From Burkholderia anthina (lineage in GTDB: Bacteria > Pseudomonadota > Gammaproteobacteria > Burkholderiales > Burkholderiaceae), in contig NZ_CABVLY010000038.1 of NCBI RefSeq assembly GCF_902498995.1, positions 1-62,264 of the forward strand: a stretch of DNA of 62,264 nt, written 5' to 3'. A model generated the notes under the pieces. It saw only the letters and a list, made by a program, of their open reading frames with translations, was not told the DNA's origin and did no database searches. This document shows positions 8,636-17,623 of the stretch, in pieces. Both the position numbers and the translations under genes were made by a program. Position 1 is the first letter of the stretch, and each line of letters begins with the position of its first letter.

Positions 8636-10234
8636 TTACTTCGGCAGTGCGCCTGTCACCGACTGAAGCAGCGTCGACACCGGTGCGAGCGGGTTGTTCG
8701 CCGAACCGCCGCCCGGGTGCGACGCGCCCGACAGGCCCGGCACGGAACCGAGCGCCGTGCCCAGCGTGGTGCCGACCGCGTTGACGACCGCCGTCGTCGC
8801 ATTGGTGCCCGTCGACAGCAGCGAGCCGGCCGCCTGCCCGAGCGCCGCCGGGCCGTTCGCGAGCGCCCCCGTCACCGAGCCGAGCGCACCGGTCAGCGCG
8901 CCTGCCGCGTTGCCGCCGCCGGCGCCCGACAGCGTACCGACGACCTGGTTCACGACGCCTTGCACCGGCGCGAGCGCGTTCGAGCCGCCGAGATTGCCAA
9001 GATTGCCGAGCGCGCCCGTCACCGAGTTGACCGCGTTGCTCAGCGCGCCCGCGGGGTTGCTGCCGCCGAGCGTGCCGACGACCTGGTTCACGACGCCCTG
9101 CACCGGCGCGAGCGGATTCGAGCCGCCGAGGTTGCCGAGCGCGCCCCGCACCGAGCCGAGCGCACCGGTGAGCGCGCCTGCCGCGTTGCCGCTCGTCGGC
9201 AGCGCGTTCTGCAGGCCGCCGACGAGGTTCGTGATCGGCGTGATCGGGCTGCCGCTGCCGGCGCCGGCACCGGACAGCGTGCCGACGACCTGATTCACGA
9301 CACCCTGTACCGGCGCGAGCGGGTCCGACCCGCCGAGGTTGCCGAGCGTGCCGGTCAGCGAGTTCACCGCGCCCGTTATCGCGCCTGCCGGGTTATCGCT
9401 GCCCAGCGTGCCGGCGAGTTGCGTGACGGCGCCTTGCACCGGCGCGAGCGGATTCGATGTGCCGCCGGCGTTGCCGGGCGTCCCCGCGATCGTATTGACC
9501 GCGTTGCCCAGCGTGCCGGCCGGGTTGCCGCTGCCCGGCGTGCCCGTGACCTGGTCGACGACGCTCTGGAGCGGCGCGATCGGGGTCGCGCTGCCGGCGG
9601 CGCCCAACGCGCCGGTGACGGTGCCCAGGACACCGGTCAGTGCATTTGCCGGATTGCTGCCGACGAGGTTGCCCAATGCGCCGGTCAGCGCGCGTGCCGG
9701 GTTGCCGCCGCCGAGCGGGCCCGTTACCTGATTCACCGCACCGTGAAGCGGCGCCAGCGGGTTCGTCGCGCCGCCGGCGTTACCCAGCGCGCCCGTTGCC
9801 GTGCCGAGTGCGTTGCTCAACGCGCCCGCCCCCGTATTCAGCGCGCCGCCCAACGCACCAGCCGGGTTGTTGCCGCCGAGCGCACCGGTCACCTGACTCG
9901 CAACGCCCTGCACCGGCGCGAGCGGCGTCGCCGTGCCGCCACTGCCGCCAAGCGCGCCCGTCAGCCCGCTCACCGCACCCGACAGCGCCTGGCCGGGATT
10001 GCCGAGCGATGTCTGAACCGAACCCGATGCGCCCGTCACCACGGCAACCGAACCGAGCGGCGACGTGGCCGTCGCGACCAGCCCGACGGATACGTTGTTG
10101 GCCGGCGGATTGACGATCGCTTGCGGAATCGGCAGCGCACCGAGCGACTCGGCCATGGCCGCCCCCGAAGCGAGCCCGCCGAACGCCGTCGCGACCGACA
10201 ACGCCATCCCCGTCAATTTGAGTTTTTGCCGCAT
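8636..10234 (-). CDS. Secreted Gly/Ala-rich repeat protein of unknown function
   Basis: Protein of 532 residues with a signal peptide of about 28 residues (ending GLASGAAMA). From about residue 104 to the C-terminus it consists of degenerate repeats of about 43-95 residues. Each begins with a motif like NPLAPVQGVVNQVVGTLGG and continues with alternating hydrophobic and Gly/Asn residues (AGALTGALGSVTGALGN). Eight copies of the LAPVQ motif can be counted, the last one truncated at the C-terminus. There is no cysteine, no known catalytic motif, and no LPXTG or autotransporter barrel. Gly-X-Y periodicity is absent, so it is not collagen-like. It is monocistronic, with its own terminator. A structural or surface role is a guess. 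Confidence 0.75.
   Translation of the reverse strand: MRQKLKLTGMALSVATAFGGLASGAAMAESLGALPIPQAIVNPPANNVSVGLVATATSPLGSVAVVTGASGSVQTSLGNPGQALSGAVSGLTGALGGSGGTATPLAPVQGVASQVTGALGGNNPAGALGGALNTGAGALSNALGTATGALGNAGGATNPLAPLHGAVNQVTGPLGGGNPARALTGALGNLVGSNPANALTGVLGTVTGALGAAGSATPIAPLQSVVDQVTGTPGSGNPAGTLGNAVNTIAGTPGNAGGTSNPLAPVQGAVTQLAGTLGSDNPAGAITGAVNSLTGTLGNLGGSDPLAPVQGVVNQVVGTLSGAGAGSGSPITPITNLVGGLQNALPTSGNAAGALTGALGSVRGALGNLGGSNPLAPVQGVVNQVVGTLGGSNPAGALSNAVNSVTGALGNLGNLGGSNALAPVQGVVNQVVGTLSGAGGGNAAGALTGALGSVTGALANGPAALGQAAGSLLSTGTNATTAVVNAVGTTLGTALGSVPGLSGASHPGGGSANNPLAPVSTLLQSVTGALPK
8639..9925 (-). repeat. Degenerate protein-coding tandem repeats
   Basis: Eight units opening with (N)PLAPVQG-like motifs, encoded in frame. 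The best conserved neighbours are those around 8936-9350, where the segment VQGVVNQVVGTL is repeated four times almost unchanged. Unit length varies (about 43 to 95 codons), caused by insertion of extra Gly/Ala-rich segments, which suggests slippage or unequal recombination. Confidence 0.85.
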
Positions 10235-10684
10235 CGCTACCCCGTCTCGGTTGGCACTCCGTTAATCCAGCATGGGGACCGATTGCACGAAGCGTGCCAC
10301 CGCGACGAAGCGGATTCATTCGTTGGCTCATTGCAAGCCAATGACGGGTTTTTCAGGAATTTCCGGGCAAACGGGCGCGCCGGATCGCCTTGACCGTCCG
10401 ACGAAGAAGGCGTGCGGAACGCCGATGTAACGTAACGCTTGCGAGGCTGCGGTAACGTGTTCCGGTACATGCCGGATTGCCCGGGCGGACTTCCCGCTCT
10501 GCTTTTCGTCGCAATGGTGACTACATTGACGAATCGCGATTTCTGGATTTTTCTATTTCGCGATTTCTTTCCGCCCGATTACGCGGATCGTTTGCACTCG
10601 CGCGTCAATCCAGTCGACCATCGCTCCGGCCGGCTCGACGAACAACCGTGGAGCCGCACGCGCGGCCGCCACGGTCTGGCGCGC
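10235..10684. other. Intergenic region, 450 bp
   Basis: Holds the promoter side of the repeat-protein gene at its left end and the 3' flank of the D-amino-acid dehydrogenase gene at its right end. It is less GC-rich than its surroundings. A direct repeat TCGCGATTTCT occurs at 10534-10544 and 10558-10568 (24-bp period). Because TCGCGA is palindromic, these copies could also pair as a weak hairpin. No gene is supported here. Confidence 0.5.
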
Positions 10685-11929
10685 TCAGCCGAAGCGCGCG
10701 GGGCGATACGGATGCGGATCGATGTAGGTCGGCGCGCCCGTCATCATTTCCGCGAGGAGCCGCCCGGTCGCGGGGCCGAGCGTGAGCCCGTGGTGGCAAT
10801 GGCCGAACGCGAACCACAGATGACGATGGCGCGGCGCAGGCCCGATCACCGGCCGCATGTCGGGTGTACACGGCCGCATCCCGAGCCACGGCGCCGGGTC
10901 GAGACGCTCGCCGATGCCGAACGCGTCGCGCGCGAGCGGCTCCGCGCGCGCAAGCTGCACGCCGGTCGGCGGCGCGCCGCGCAGCGCGATCTCGACGCCG
11001 GTCGTGAGCCGCAGGCGGCCGCCTTCCATCGGCGCGACGACGAAACCTTCCTCGGTATCGCACACCGGCACGTTCAGCGGCGTGCGCGTCGGCCGGTAGT
11101 GCATGTGATAGCCGCGCTTCGCGCGCAGCGGAATCCGGTAGCCGAGCGGCGCGAACACGTGATCGGACCACGGCCCGAGCGCCACCACGACCGACTTCGC
11201 CGACACCGGACCGTGCCCGGTATCGACCTGCCAGCCGTCGCGCACCTGCGCCAGCGTCGTCGCGTCGCCGGACACGAACGTGCCGCCGTCGCGCTCGAAC
11301 AGCCGCGCGTAGGCCTTCGTCAGCCCGCCCGGGCTCGACACGGTCTTCGGATCCTGCCAGTGGAAGGCGCCGCAGAAGGCATCGCCGATGCCGGGTTCGC
11401 GATCGTGCAGCGCACGCGCATCGAGCACACTCATGCGCAACCCGTGCGCGTCGGCCACGCGCTGCTGCGCGCGCGTTTCCGCGTCGAACAGCGCGGGCGA
11501 ACGGAATGCCTCGATCCACCCGCCGTCGTGCACGAGCGGCTGCGCGTCGGTGCGCGCGAGCAACGCGTCGTGCTCGACGACGCTCGCCGCCACCAGCGGC
11601 AGCATGTCGCGCGCGGCGGCCGCGAGCCGTTGCGGCGACGATTCGCGCCAGAAGCGCGCGAGCCAGCCCGCATACGCGGGCAATGCTTTGTAGTCCCAAT
11701 AGAGATCGACCGAGCGGTTGCGCGCGTAGCGCAGCAGCGTGCCGAGCCGGCGCGGGAACGCGTACGGCACGACCGACGAGCGCTCGATCAGCCCGGCATT
11801 GCCGTGGCTCGTTTCCTCGCCGGGCGCGCGCCGGTCGACGAGCGCGACGCGCAGCCCGCGATCCTGCAGATGCAGCGCCGACGACACGCCGACGATGCCG
11901 GCCCCCAGAACGATGACGTCGAAATCCAT
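10685..11929 (-). CDS. FAD-dependent D-amino-acid dehydrogenase (DadA family)
   Basis: Flavoenzyme of 414 residues of the DAO/DadA superfamily that oxidises D-amino acids to 2-oxo acids and ammonia, passing electrons to the respiratory chain. The Rossmann motif GAGIVG is at residues 8-13, followed by the family motif SHGNAGLI; the C-terminal FAD-binding segment includes FGHCHHGLTLGPATG. The start MDFDVIV is preceded by ACGGAAAAG. Its neighbours are a polar amino-acid binding protein and, divergently, an ornithine-cyclodeaminase-family enzyme and a DauR-like regulator. This is the gene set of the Pseudomonas aeruginosa dauBAR D-arginine pathway, although this enzyme is closer to DadA than to DauA. 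The substrate is therefore inferred. Confidence 0.85.
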   Translation of the reverse strand: MDFDVIVLGAGIVGVSSALHLQDRGLRVALVDRRAPGEETSHGNAGLIERSSVVPYAFPRRLGTLLRYARNRSVDLYWDYKALPAYAGWLARFWRESSPQRLAAAARDMLPLVAASVVEHDALLARTDAQPLVHDGGWIEAFRSPALFDAETRAQQRVADAHGLRMSVLDARALHDREPGIGDAFCGAFHWQDPKTVSSPGGLTKAYARLFERDGGTFVSGDATTLAQVRDGWQVDTGHGPVSAKSVVVALGPWSDHVFAPLGYRIPLRAKRGYHMHYRPTRTPLNVPVCDTEEGFVVAPMEGGRLRLTTGVEIALRGAPPTGVQLARAEPLARDAFGIGERLDPAPWLGMRPCTPDMRPVIGPAPRHRHLWFAFGHCHHGLTLGPATGRLLAEMMTGAPTYIDPHPYRPARFG

Positions 11930-11996
11930 GCTTTTCCGTACTGCGTCGAGATTCGGTGCGACGCGCACCGGCCCCGCGGCCGGCGCGCGGGGAAGC

Positions 11997-12776
11997 TTAC
12001 TTCGCGATGATGTCGCGCTTGAAGTACTTCTGCGACAGCGCGCCGAGCGTGCCGTCCTGCTTCAGCGCATCGAGCGCGCCGACGATCTTCGCCTGCAGCG
12101 CCTTGTCGCCCTTGCGCATCCCGAAGCCGGTGCCTTCGCCGAGCGTCGCGGGATCCTTCAGCGGATCGCCGACGATCTGGTAATCGCGCCCGGCCGGCTT
12201 GTCGAGGAAACCGTCCTGCGCGGTCTGCGCTTCCTGCACGGCCGCGTCGAGACGGCCGGCTGCGAGATCCGCGTAGATCTGGTCCTGATCCTGATACGAC
12301 ACGACGGCGACGCCCGCGTTGGCCCAGTGCGCCTTCAGGAAATCCTCCTGCGACGACCCCTGCAGCACGCCGACGTGCTTGCCGCGCAGGCTCGCCGCAT
12401 CCGGCCGCAGCGGCGAGCCGCGCCGCGCGACCATCACGATCGGCACCACGTAGATCGCCGGCGTGAAGTCGATGCTCTGCTTGCGCTTCGCGGTGATGTT
12501 CATCGCCGAATTGATCGCGTCGAACTTGCGCGCCTGCAACGCCGGAATCAGCCCGTCGAACGCGTTCTCGACCCACACGCACTTCATGTTCAGCTTCGCG
12601 CACACCGCGTTGCCGATGTCGACGTCGAAACCCTGCAACTGGCCGGCCGGCGTCTTGCTCTCGAACGGCGGGTAGGCGGCTTCGATCCCGAAGCGCAGCG
12701 TGGTCTGTTCCGCGTGGGCCGTGACGGCCGCGCACGCAAGCGCCGCGACGGCGCAAAGGGAAAGCTTCCAGTTCAT
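11997..12776 (-). CDS. Periplasmic polar-amino-acid-binding protein of ABC transporter
   Basis: Protein of 259 residues with a signal peptide (MNWKLSLCAVAALACAAVTAHA) and an SBP_bac_3 domain: LRFGIEAAYPPFES near the N-terminus and GFDVDIGNAVCAKL, typical of lysine/arginine/ornithine-binding proteins. AGGA lies eight bases before the ATG. No permease or ATPase gene is adjacent, so it may serve a transporter encoded elsewhere. It heads the dehydrogenase arm of the module, with candidate operators 87-110 bases upstream of its start. Confidence 0.88.
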   Translation of the reverse strand: MNWKLSLCAVAALACAAVTAHAEQTTLRFGIEAAYPPFESKTPAGQLQGFDVDIGNAVCAKLNMKCVWVENAFDGLIPALQARKFDAINSAMNITAKRKQSIDFTPAIYVVPIVMVARRGSPLRPDAASLRGKHVGVLQGSSQEDFLKAHWANAGVAVVSYQDQDQIYADLAAGRLDAAVQEAQTAQDGFLDKPAGRDYQIVGDPLKDPATLGEGTGFGMRKGDKALQAKIVGALDALKQDGTLGALSQKYFKRDIIAK

Positions 12777-12862
12777 GACGGAGATCCTTCGGTTCTGGAT
12801 TGAGGCGATGAAGACCGGTCGCATGGCGCCGTGCGGCGGCACGCTGGTCTGCACGTCAAATA

Positions 12863-12886
12863 TAGACTCTTAGTCTACTATAGACT
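12863..12886. promoter_or_regulatory. Candidate DauR-type operator in front of binding-protein gene
   Basis: Three half-sites in alternating orientation, each separated by three bases: TAGACT (12863-12868), AGTCTA (12872-12877), TAGACT (12881-12886). The same 3-base-spaced inverted repeat recurs on the other side of the divergent promoter region at 13029-13042, which is why they are taken as binding sites of the regulator encoded in this cluster. Confidence 0.6.
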
Positions 12887-13028
12887 ATAGGGGATACGAT
12901 AATCCGGACCGGGGTGCTGCCTGTCGAAATGCTGCAGGGTGCAAAGAATGCCGTTGATTTGTCGATGTTTTTCCAAAAACTGCCGGAACCCTCCCGTCCC
13001 GAAAAGAAAAACTCACCCGACTTTCTTT

Positions 13029-13042
13029 GTCTATATTAGACT
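13029..13042. promoter_or_regulatory. Candidate DauR-type operator in front of the cyclodeaminase-family gene
   Basis: Inverted repeat GTCTA-TAT-TAGAC (13029-13041), with a following T that completes the TAGACT half-site, about 75 bases upstream of the ATG at 13117. A TATATT hexamer inside it (13032-13037) could be the -10 box, which would fit repression by occlusion. Confidence 0.55.
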
Positions 13043-13116
13043 TTTAATCCATCACGAACATCGCCGGACGCCGTCTTTCGAGACTGCGTTGTCCGGCTCC
13101 CGACCGGAGAAGTGCC

Positions 13117-14091
13117 ATGACGCAACCCGCCCCGACCCTGCCGCTGACCGTCGACGAAGCCGCGGTGCGCGCTGCGCTGCCGTCGCTCGACGTGCTCGGC
13201 ACGCTGCGCCGCATGTTCGCGTCGCTCGCGTCGGCCCGCGCGGTGCAGCCGCCGCAAACCCTCACGCTGTTCCCGGAACAGGCCGGCGACTTCATCACGT
13301 ACCTCGGCGCGCTCGCCGACGAACAGGTGTTCGGCGCGAAGCTGTCGCCGTACATCGTGACCGGCGGCAAACCCGACGGGAGACCGATCGTCACGGCATG
13401 GACCGCGCTGATGTCGATGCGCACCGGCCAGCCGCTGATGTGGTGCGACGCCGGGCTGCTGACGGTCGAGCGCACGGCCGGCACGACCGCGCTCGCGGTC
13501 GACTGCCTCGCGCCGCGCGATGCGCGCCGGCTCGCCGTGATCGGCACGGGCGCGGTCGGCCTCGCGCATCTGCGCCACACCGCGGGATTGCGCGACTGGG
13601 CATCGATCAGCGTCCATTCGCCGGCGCTCGCCGGCGACGCCGCGCTGCAGGCGGCGCTCGCGCGGATCGATCCGCGCGCGCGGCCGGCCGCGAGCGTCGA
13701 GGCGTGCGTGCGCGACGCGGACGTCGTCATGCTCTGCACGTCGTCGGGCACGCCGGTGCTCGCCGACGGCATGCTCACCCGCCCCGCGCTCGTCACGTCG
13801 ATCAGCACCAACGTCGCGCGCGCACACGAAATCCCGCCCGCCTGGCTGCCCGGCATGGACGTGTACTGCGACGACCGGCACACGACGCCCGCGAGCGCGG
13901 GCGAGATGCAGCTCGCGGCGGCCGAACACGGCTGGTCGCCCGAGCGAATCGTCGGCGACCTGCCCGCGCTCGTCGCCGGCAGTTGCGCGGCGCCGTCGCG
14001 CACGCGTCACGCGTTCTTCCGCTCGATCGGCCTCGGACTCGAGGACATCGCGATCGCGCACGCGCTGTACACGCAGCTGACGCGCGCATGA
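13117..14091 (+). CDS. Ornithine cyclodeaminase/mu-crystallin family dehydrogenase (DauB-like)
   Basis: Protein of 324 residues with the family fold: conserved lysine in VFGAKLSPY (about residue 75), a substrate-side segment VTAWTALMSMRTGQP, and the NAD(P) motif GTGAVG at 143-148. Family members include ornithine cyclodeaminase, 1-pyrroline-2-carboxylate reductase, and DauB, which reduces 2-ketoarginine to L-arginine. With the neighbouring D-amino-acid dehydrogenase it would invert a D-amino acid into its L-form by oxidation then reductive amination. GGAGA stands six bases before the ATG. The exact substrate is inferred from context. Confidence 0.85.
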   Translation: MTQPAPTLPLTVDEAAVRAALPSLDVLGTLRRMFASLASARAVQPPQTLTLFPEQAGDFITYLGALADEQVFGAKLSPYIVTGGKPDGRPIVTAWTALMSMRTGQPLMWCDAGLLTVERTAGTTALAVDCLAPRDARRLAVIGTGAVGLAHLRHTAGLRDWASISVHSPALAGDAALQAALARIDPRARPAASVEACVRDADVVMLCTSSGTPVLADGMLTRPALVTSISTNVARAHEIPPAWLPGMDVYCDDRHTTPASAGEMQLAAAEHGWSPERIVGDLPALVAGSCAAPSRTRHAFFRSIGLGLEDIAIAHALYTQLTRA

Positions 14092-14222
14092 GCGTCACGC
14101 GCACGCGGGGCCGATACAATGGCGCAACCGCCGCGGCGGCGGCGCGTGCGCGCACGGACATGCCGGCCAACGGCACGCCGGCGCGGCGCGCCGACGCACC
14201 GCCCGGCCCCCGCTCACCCGAG

Positions 14223-14882
14223 ATGGCGATTCCGATGCGCAAGAAGCAATCCCCCGTCAAAGACCTGCTGCTCACCCGCTACGCACCGATCGCCGACGGC
14301 ATCGCGGCGCTGTTCTTCCCGTACGCGGAAGTCGTGATCCACGACCTGCACGACCAGACCGTGCTGTATCTCGCGAACAACCTGTCGAAACGCGAGGTCG
14401 GCGACGACTCGGCGCTCGAGGAAATCGATCATTCGGCGCGCGAGCGCGTGATCGGCCCGTACGAGAAGCTGAACTGGGACGGACGGCGCATGCGCTGCGT
14501 GAGCAACGTGTTGTTCGACGACGAAGGCCACCCGGCCGGGATGATGTGCATCAACTTCAACATCGCGGTGTTCGACGACGTCCGCACGACGCTCGACGTG
14601 TTCATCAAGGGCGCGGGCGTCGTCGCGCAGCCCGACGAGCTGTTCCGCGACGACTGGCAGGAGCGCATCAACACGTTCCTGCACGGCTGGCTGCGCGAGC
14701 GTCAGGTCGGCCTGAACGGGCTCACGCGCGAGCATCGGCGCGAGCTCGTCGAGGCGCTGCATGCGGAAGGCGCGTTCCGCGGCAAGAGCGCCGCGAACTA
14801 TGTCGCGAACGTGCTCGGGATGGGCCGCGCGACCGTCTACAAGCACCTGAAGCATCTGAAGGAAACGCAGGACGACGCGTAA
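14223..14882 (+). CDS. YheO/DauR-like transcriptional regulator (PAS-like domain plus HTH)
   Basis: Protein of 219 residues. The N-terminal two thirds match the YheO-like PAS domain (FFPYAEVVIHDLHDQTVLYLANN, and GMMCINFNIAVFDDV). The C-terminal HTH_22 domain reads HAEGAFRGKSAANYVANVLGMGRATVYKHLKHL. This is the architecture of DauR, repressor of D-arginine utilisation. The start MAIPMRKKQ was chosen because the domain begins directly after it; MRKKQ, four codons later, is an alternative. It lies 131 bases after the cyclodeaminase-family gene on the same strand and probably acts at the AGTCTA-type inverted repeats in the divergent promoter. Confidence 0.88.
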   Translation: MAIPMRKKQSPVKDLLLTRYAPIADGIAALFFPYAEVVIHDLHDQTVLYLANNLSKREVGDDSALEEIDHSARERVIGPYEKLNWDGRRMRCVSNVLFDDEGHPAGMMCINFNIAVFDDVRTTLDVFIKGAGVVAQPDELFRDDWQERINTFLHGWLRERQVGLNGLTREHRRELVEALHAEGAFRGKSAANYVANVLGMGRATVYKHLKHLKETQDDA

Positions 14883-15030
14883 GCCGGCAAGCCGCGTGCC
14901 GCACCGGCGCGCGCCGGATACCGCCTGCCCGCGCGGGCAGTGCCGGGCAACGCGGCCGCGCCGCGCCCCAGCCTCGAAGCCGGAAAGTGATATAGTCTCA
15001 GTTACACTTTTTCTGCTGCCCGGAGTCCCG

Positions 15031-15762
15031 ATGCCGACCACCGCTGCCCCGACTGCCCGCCTGCCCCTGACCGTCGAAATCTGGTCCGACCTGATCTGCC
15101 CGTGGTGCTGGATCGGCAAGCGCCGCTTCGACGAGGCGCTCGCCGCGTTCGCGCACGCCGAGCACGTCGAGGTCGTGCTGCGCGCGTACCGGCTGATGCC
15201 GGGCCATCCGGTCGAACCGGTCGAGGCGATGCTCGCGGGCAAGTACCGGATGTCGTCCGCGCAGGTCGACCAGATGCTGCGCCAGGTAACCGACGCGGCC
15301 GCGAGCGTCGGGCTCGACTACGACCTGCCCGGCACGCTCGCCGGCGACACGCTCGACGCTCACCGGCTCGTGAAGCTCGCGCAAGCGACGGGGCGCGCGC
15401 ATGCGCTGACCGAGCGGCTGTACCGCGCGTATTTCTGCGAACACGGCTCGCTGTTCGACCACGCGGCACTGCTCGATTTCGCGGTCGAAGCCGGGCTGGA
15501 GCGCGCGGCTGCCGAAGCGGTGCTGCGCAGCGACGCCTACCGCGACGAAGTCGAGGCCGACATCGCGCTCGCCGAGCAGATCGGCGGACGCGGCGTGCCG
15601 CTGTTCGTGTTCGACGGCCGCTACGCGGTGTCGGGCGCGCAACCGGCGGACGTGTTCGCGCAGGCGCTCGACCAGGCATGGCGCGACGGCGGCATCGTCG
15701 AGCTGACCGGCGACGCCGCCGCCTGCGGCCCGGACGGCTGCGAACTGCCGCCGCGCGGATAA
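15031..15762 (+). CDS. FrnE-like DsbA-family thiol oxidoreductase
   Basis: Cytosolic DsbA-fold protein of 243 residues without a signal peptide. The active-site CPWC is at residues 23-26, and a second pair, C-x4-C (CGPDGC), sits near the C-terminus, as described for FrnE proteins. The family motif LRAYRLMPG and the cis-proline segment GGRGVPLFVFDGRYAVSGAQP are present. CGGAG lies six bases before the ATG. A TATAGT hexamer about 36 bases upstream could be a -10 box. Probably a disulfide isomerase or oxidoreductase with a stress role; no pathway neighbour is seen. Confidence 0.88.
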   Translation: MPTTAAPTARLPLTVEIWSDLICPWCWIGKRRFDEALAAFAHAEHVEVVLRAYRLMPGHPVEPVEAMLAGKYRMSSAQVDQMLRQVTDAAASVGLDYDLPGTLAGDTLDAHRLVKLAQATGRAHALTERLYRAYFCEHGSLFDHAALLDFAVEAGLERAAAEAVLRSDAYRDEVEADIALAEQIGGRGVPLFVFDGRYAVSGAQPADVFAQALDQAWRDGGIVELTGDAAACGPDGCELPPRG

Positions 15763-15910
15763 CAACCCGGCGCCCGGCGCGCGCCACACCGTCGTGCGAA
15801 GCGCGCCCGTCACTACGCGTCGCTGCTGCCACAAACCGGCAGGAAGCGCGCGCGAATGACGTCTACAATGCAGCCTTTCAAATACCTATCACAAAGAAGG
15901 CTGCAAGCCC

Positions 15911-17350
15911 ATGACCCACGGGATTCACGGCGAGAAGCGCTGGTACGCGCTGATCGTCCTCTGCCTCGGCGTGCTGATGATCGTGCTCGACAGCACGATC
16001 GTCAACGTTGCGCTGCCGTCGATCAGCACCGATCTCCATTTCACCGAGACGGCCCTCGTGTGGGTCGTCAACGCGTACCTGCTGACGTTCGGCGGCTGCC
16101 TGCTGCTCGGCGGCCGGCTCGGCGACCTGTACGGCCAGCGGCGCATGTTCCTCGCGGGCCTGGTCGTGTTCACGCTTGCATCGCTCGCCTGCGGCCTCGC
16201 GCAATCGCAGACGATGCTGATCGCCGCGCGCGCGGTGCAGGGCTTCGGCGGCGCGATCGTGTCGGCCGTGTCGCTGTCGCTGATCATGAACCTGTTCACC
16301 GAGCCCGGCGAACGGGCGCGCGCGATGGGCGTCTACGGCTTCGTGTGCGCGGGCGGCGGCAGCATCGGCGTGCTGCTCGGCGGGCTGCTGACGAGCACGC
16401 TGTCGTGGCACTGGATCTTCCTCGTCAACCTGCCGATCGGCATCGCGGTCTATGCGATGTGCGTCGCGCTGCTGCCGCGCATGCGCCCGCCCGCCGACGC
16501 CGCGCGGCTCGACGTCGCGGGCGCGATCACCGTCACCGCGTCGCTGATGCTCGCGGTCTACGGGATCGTCGGCGGCAACGAGGCCGGCTGGCTGTCGACG
16601 CAGACCGTCGTGCTGATCGGCGCGGCCGTCGCGCTGCTCGCGCTGTTCATCGCGATCGAGGCGCGCGTCGCGCATCCGCTGATGCCGCTCACGCTGTTCG
16701 CCGCGCGCAATGTCGCGCTCGCGAACGTGATCGGCGTGCTGTGGGCGGCCGCGCTGTTCGCGTGGTTCTTCCTGTCCGCGCTCTACATGCAGCGCGTGCT
16801 CGGCTACGGGCCGCTGCAGGTCGGCCTCGCGTTCCTGCCCGCGAACCTGATCATGGCGGCGTTCTCGCTCGGGCTGTCCGCGCGGATCGTGATGCGCTTC
16901 GGCATCCGCGGCCCGATCGCGGCCGGCCTGCTGATCGCGGCGTGCGGCCTCGCGCTGTTCGCGCGCGCGCCGGCGGACGGCGGCTTCGTCTGGCACGTGC
17001 TGCCCGGCATGACGCTGCTCGGCATCGGTGCGGGCGTCGCGTTCAATCCGGTGCTGCTGGCCGCGATGAACGACGTCGATCCGGCCGATTCCGGGCTCGC
17101 GTCCGGCATCGTCAACACCGCGTTCATGATGGGCGGCGCGCTCGGCCTGGCCGTGCTGGCGAGCCTCGCGGCCGCGCGCAGCGACGCGCTGGCCGCCGCC
17201 CATGCCGCGCCGCTCGAGGCGCTGAACGGCGGCTACCACGCCGCGTTCGCGGTGGGCGCGGCGTTCGCCGCTGCCGCCGGGCTGCTCGGCCTCGCGCTGC
17301 GCATCCGTCGCCAGGATGCGGTCGCCGGCGTCGGCCCCGCGATGCACTGA
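15911..17350 (+). CDS. MFS exporter, DHA2 (EmrB/QacA) family, 14 membrane segments
   Basis: Protein of 479 residues predicted to cross the membrane 14 times. The DHA2 signatures are present: LDSTIVNVALPSI in helix 1, the GGRLGDLYGQRRMF loop 2-3 motif, and the helix 5 antiporter motif around SIGVLLGGLL. It probably exports drugs or other toxic organic compounds using the proton gradient. AAGG lies about ten bases before the ATG. No MarR- or TetR-type regulator is adjacent, so the substrate cannot be guessed. Confidence 0.9.
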   Translation: MTHGIHGEKRWYALIVLCLGVLMIVLDSTIVNVALPSISTDLHFTETALVWVVNAYLLTFGGCLLLGGRLGDLYGQRRMFLAGLVVFTLASLACGLAQSQTMLIAARAVQGFGGAIVSAVSLSLIMNLFTEPGERARAMGVYGFVCAGGGSIGVLLGGLLTSTLSWHWIFLVNLPIGIAVYAMCVALLPRMRPPADAARLDVAGAITVTASLMLAVYGIVGGNEAGWLSTQTVVLIGAAVALLALFIAIEARVAHPLMPLTLFAARNVALANVIGVLWAAALFAWFFLSALYMQRVLGYGPLQVGLAFLPANLIMAAFSLGLSARIVMRFGIRGPIAAGLLIAACGLALFARAPADGGFVWHVLPGMTLLGIGAGVAFNPVLLAAMNDVDPADSGLASGIVNTAFMMGGALGLAVLASLAAARSDALAAAHAAPLEALNGGYHAAFAVGAAFAAAAGLLGLALRIRRQDAVAGVGPAMH

Positions 17351-17623
17351 CGGCCGGCCGGGGCACGCGCCGCCGCGCCCCCGGCCTCGCCCGCTGTTCC
17401 GTACGGCCCTGCCCCGCCGCCCGATAGCCGGCCAGCGGCACGTGCGTCGCCCTTCGGGCCCGACACACGTTCAAACGACCGTTTCACGCACGACGAACCG
17501 TCCGCCCGGCGGGCTGCTCCGGCCGATTTTTAACGTAGTCGTACACCGAAGCGCCACTTTTGCGACAATGGCAGACTTTGACGCGCGCGCCGCCGCCGAA
17601 CGCCGCATAACCGCCTGCTTCCG

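Noticed and set aside
14925..14940. 16-bp palindrome CTGCCCGCGCGGGCAG after the DauR-like gene as a terminator
   Set aside because: No T-run on either strand; such GC palindromes are frequent in this composition.
14991..15002. TAGTCT near the FrnE-like gene as a third DauR operator
   Set aside because: Only one imperfect half-site without a partner; more likely part of a -10 box.
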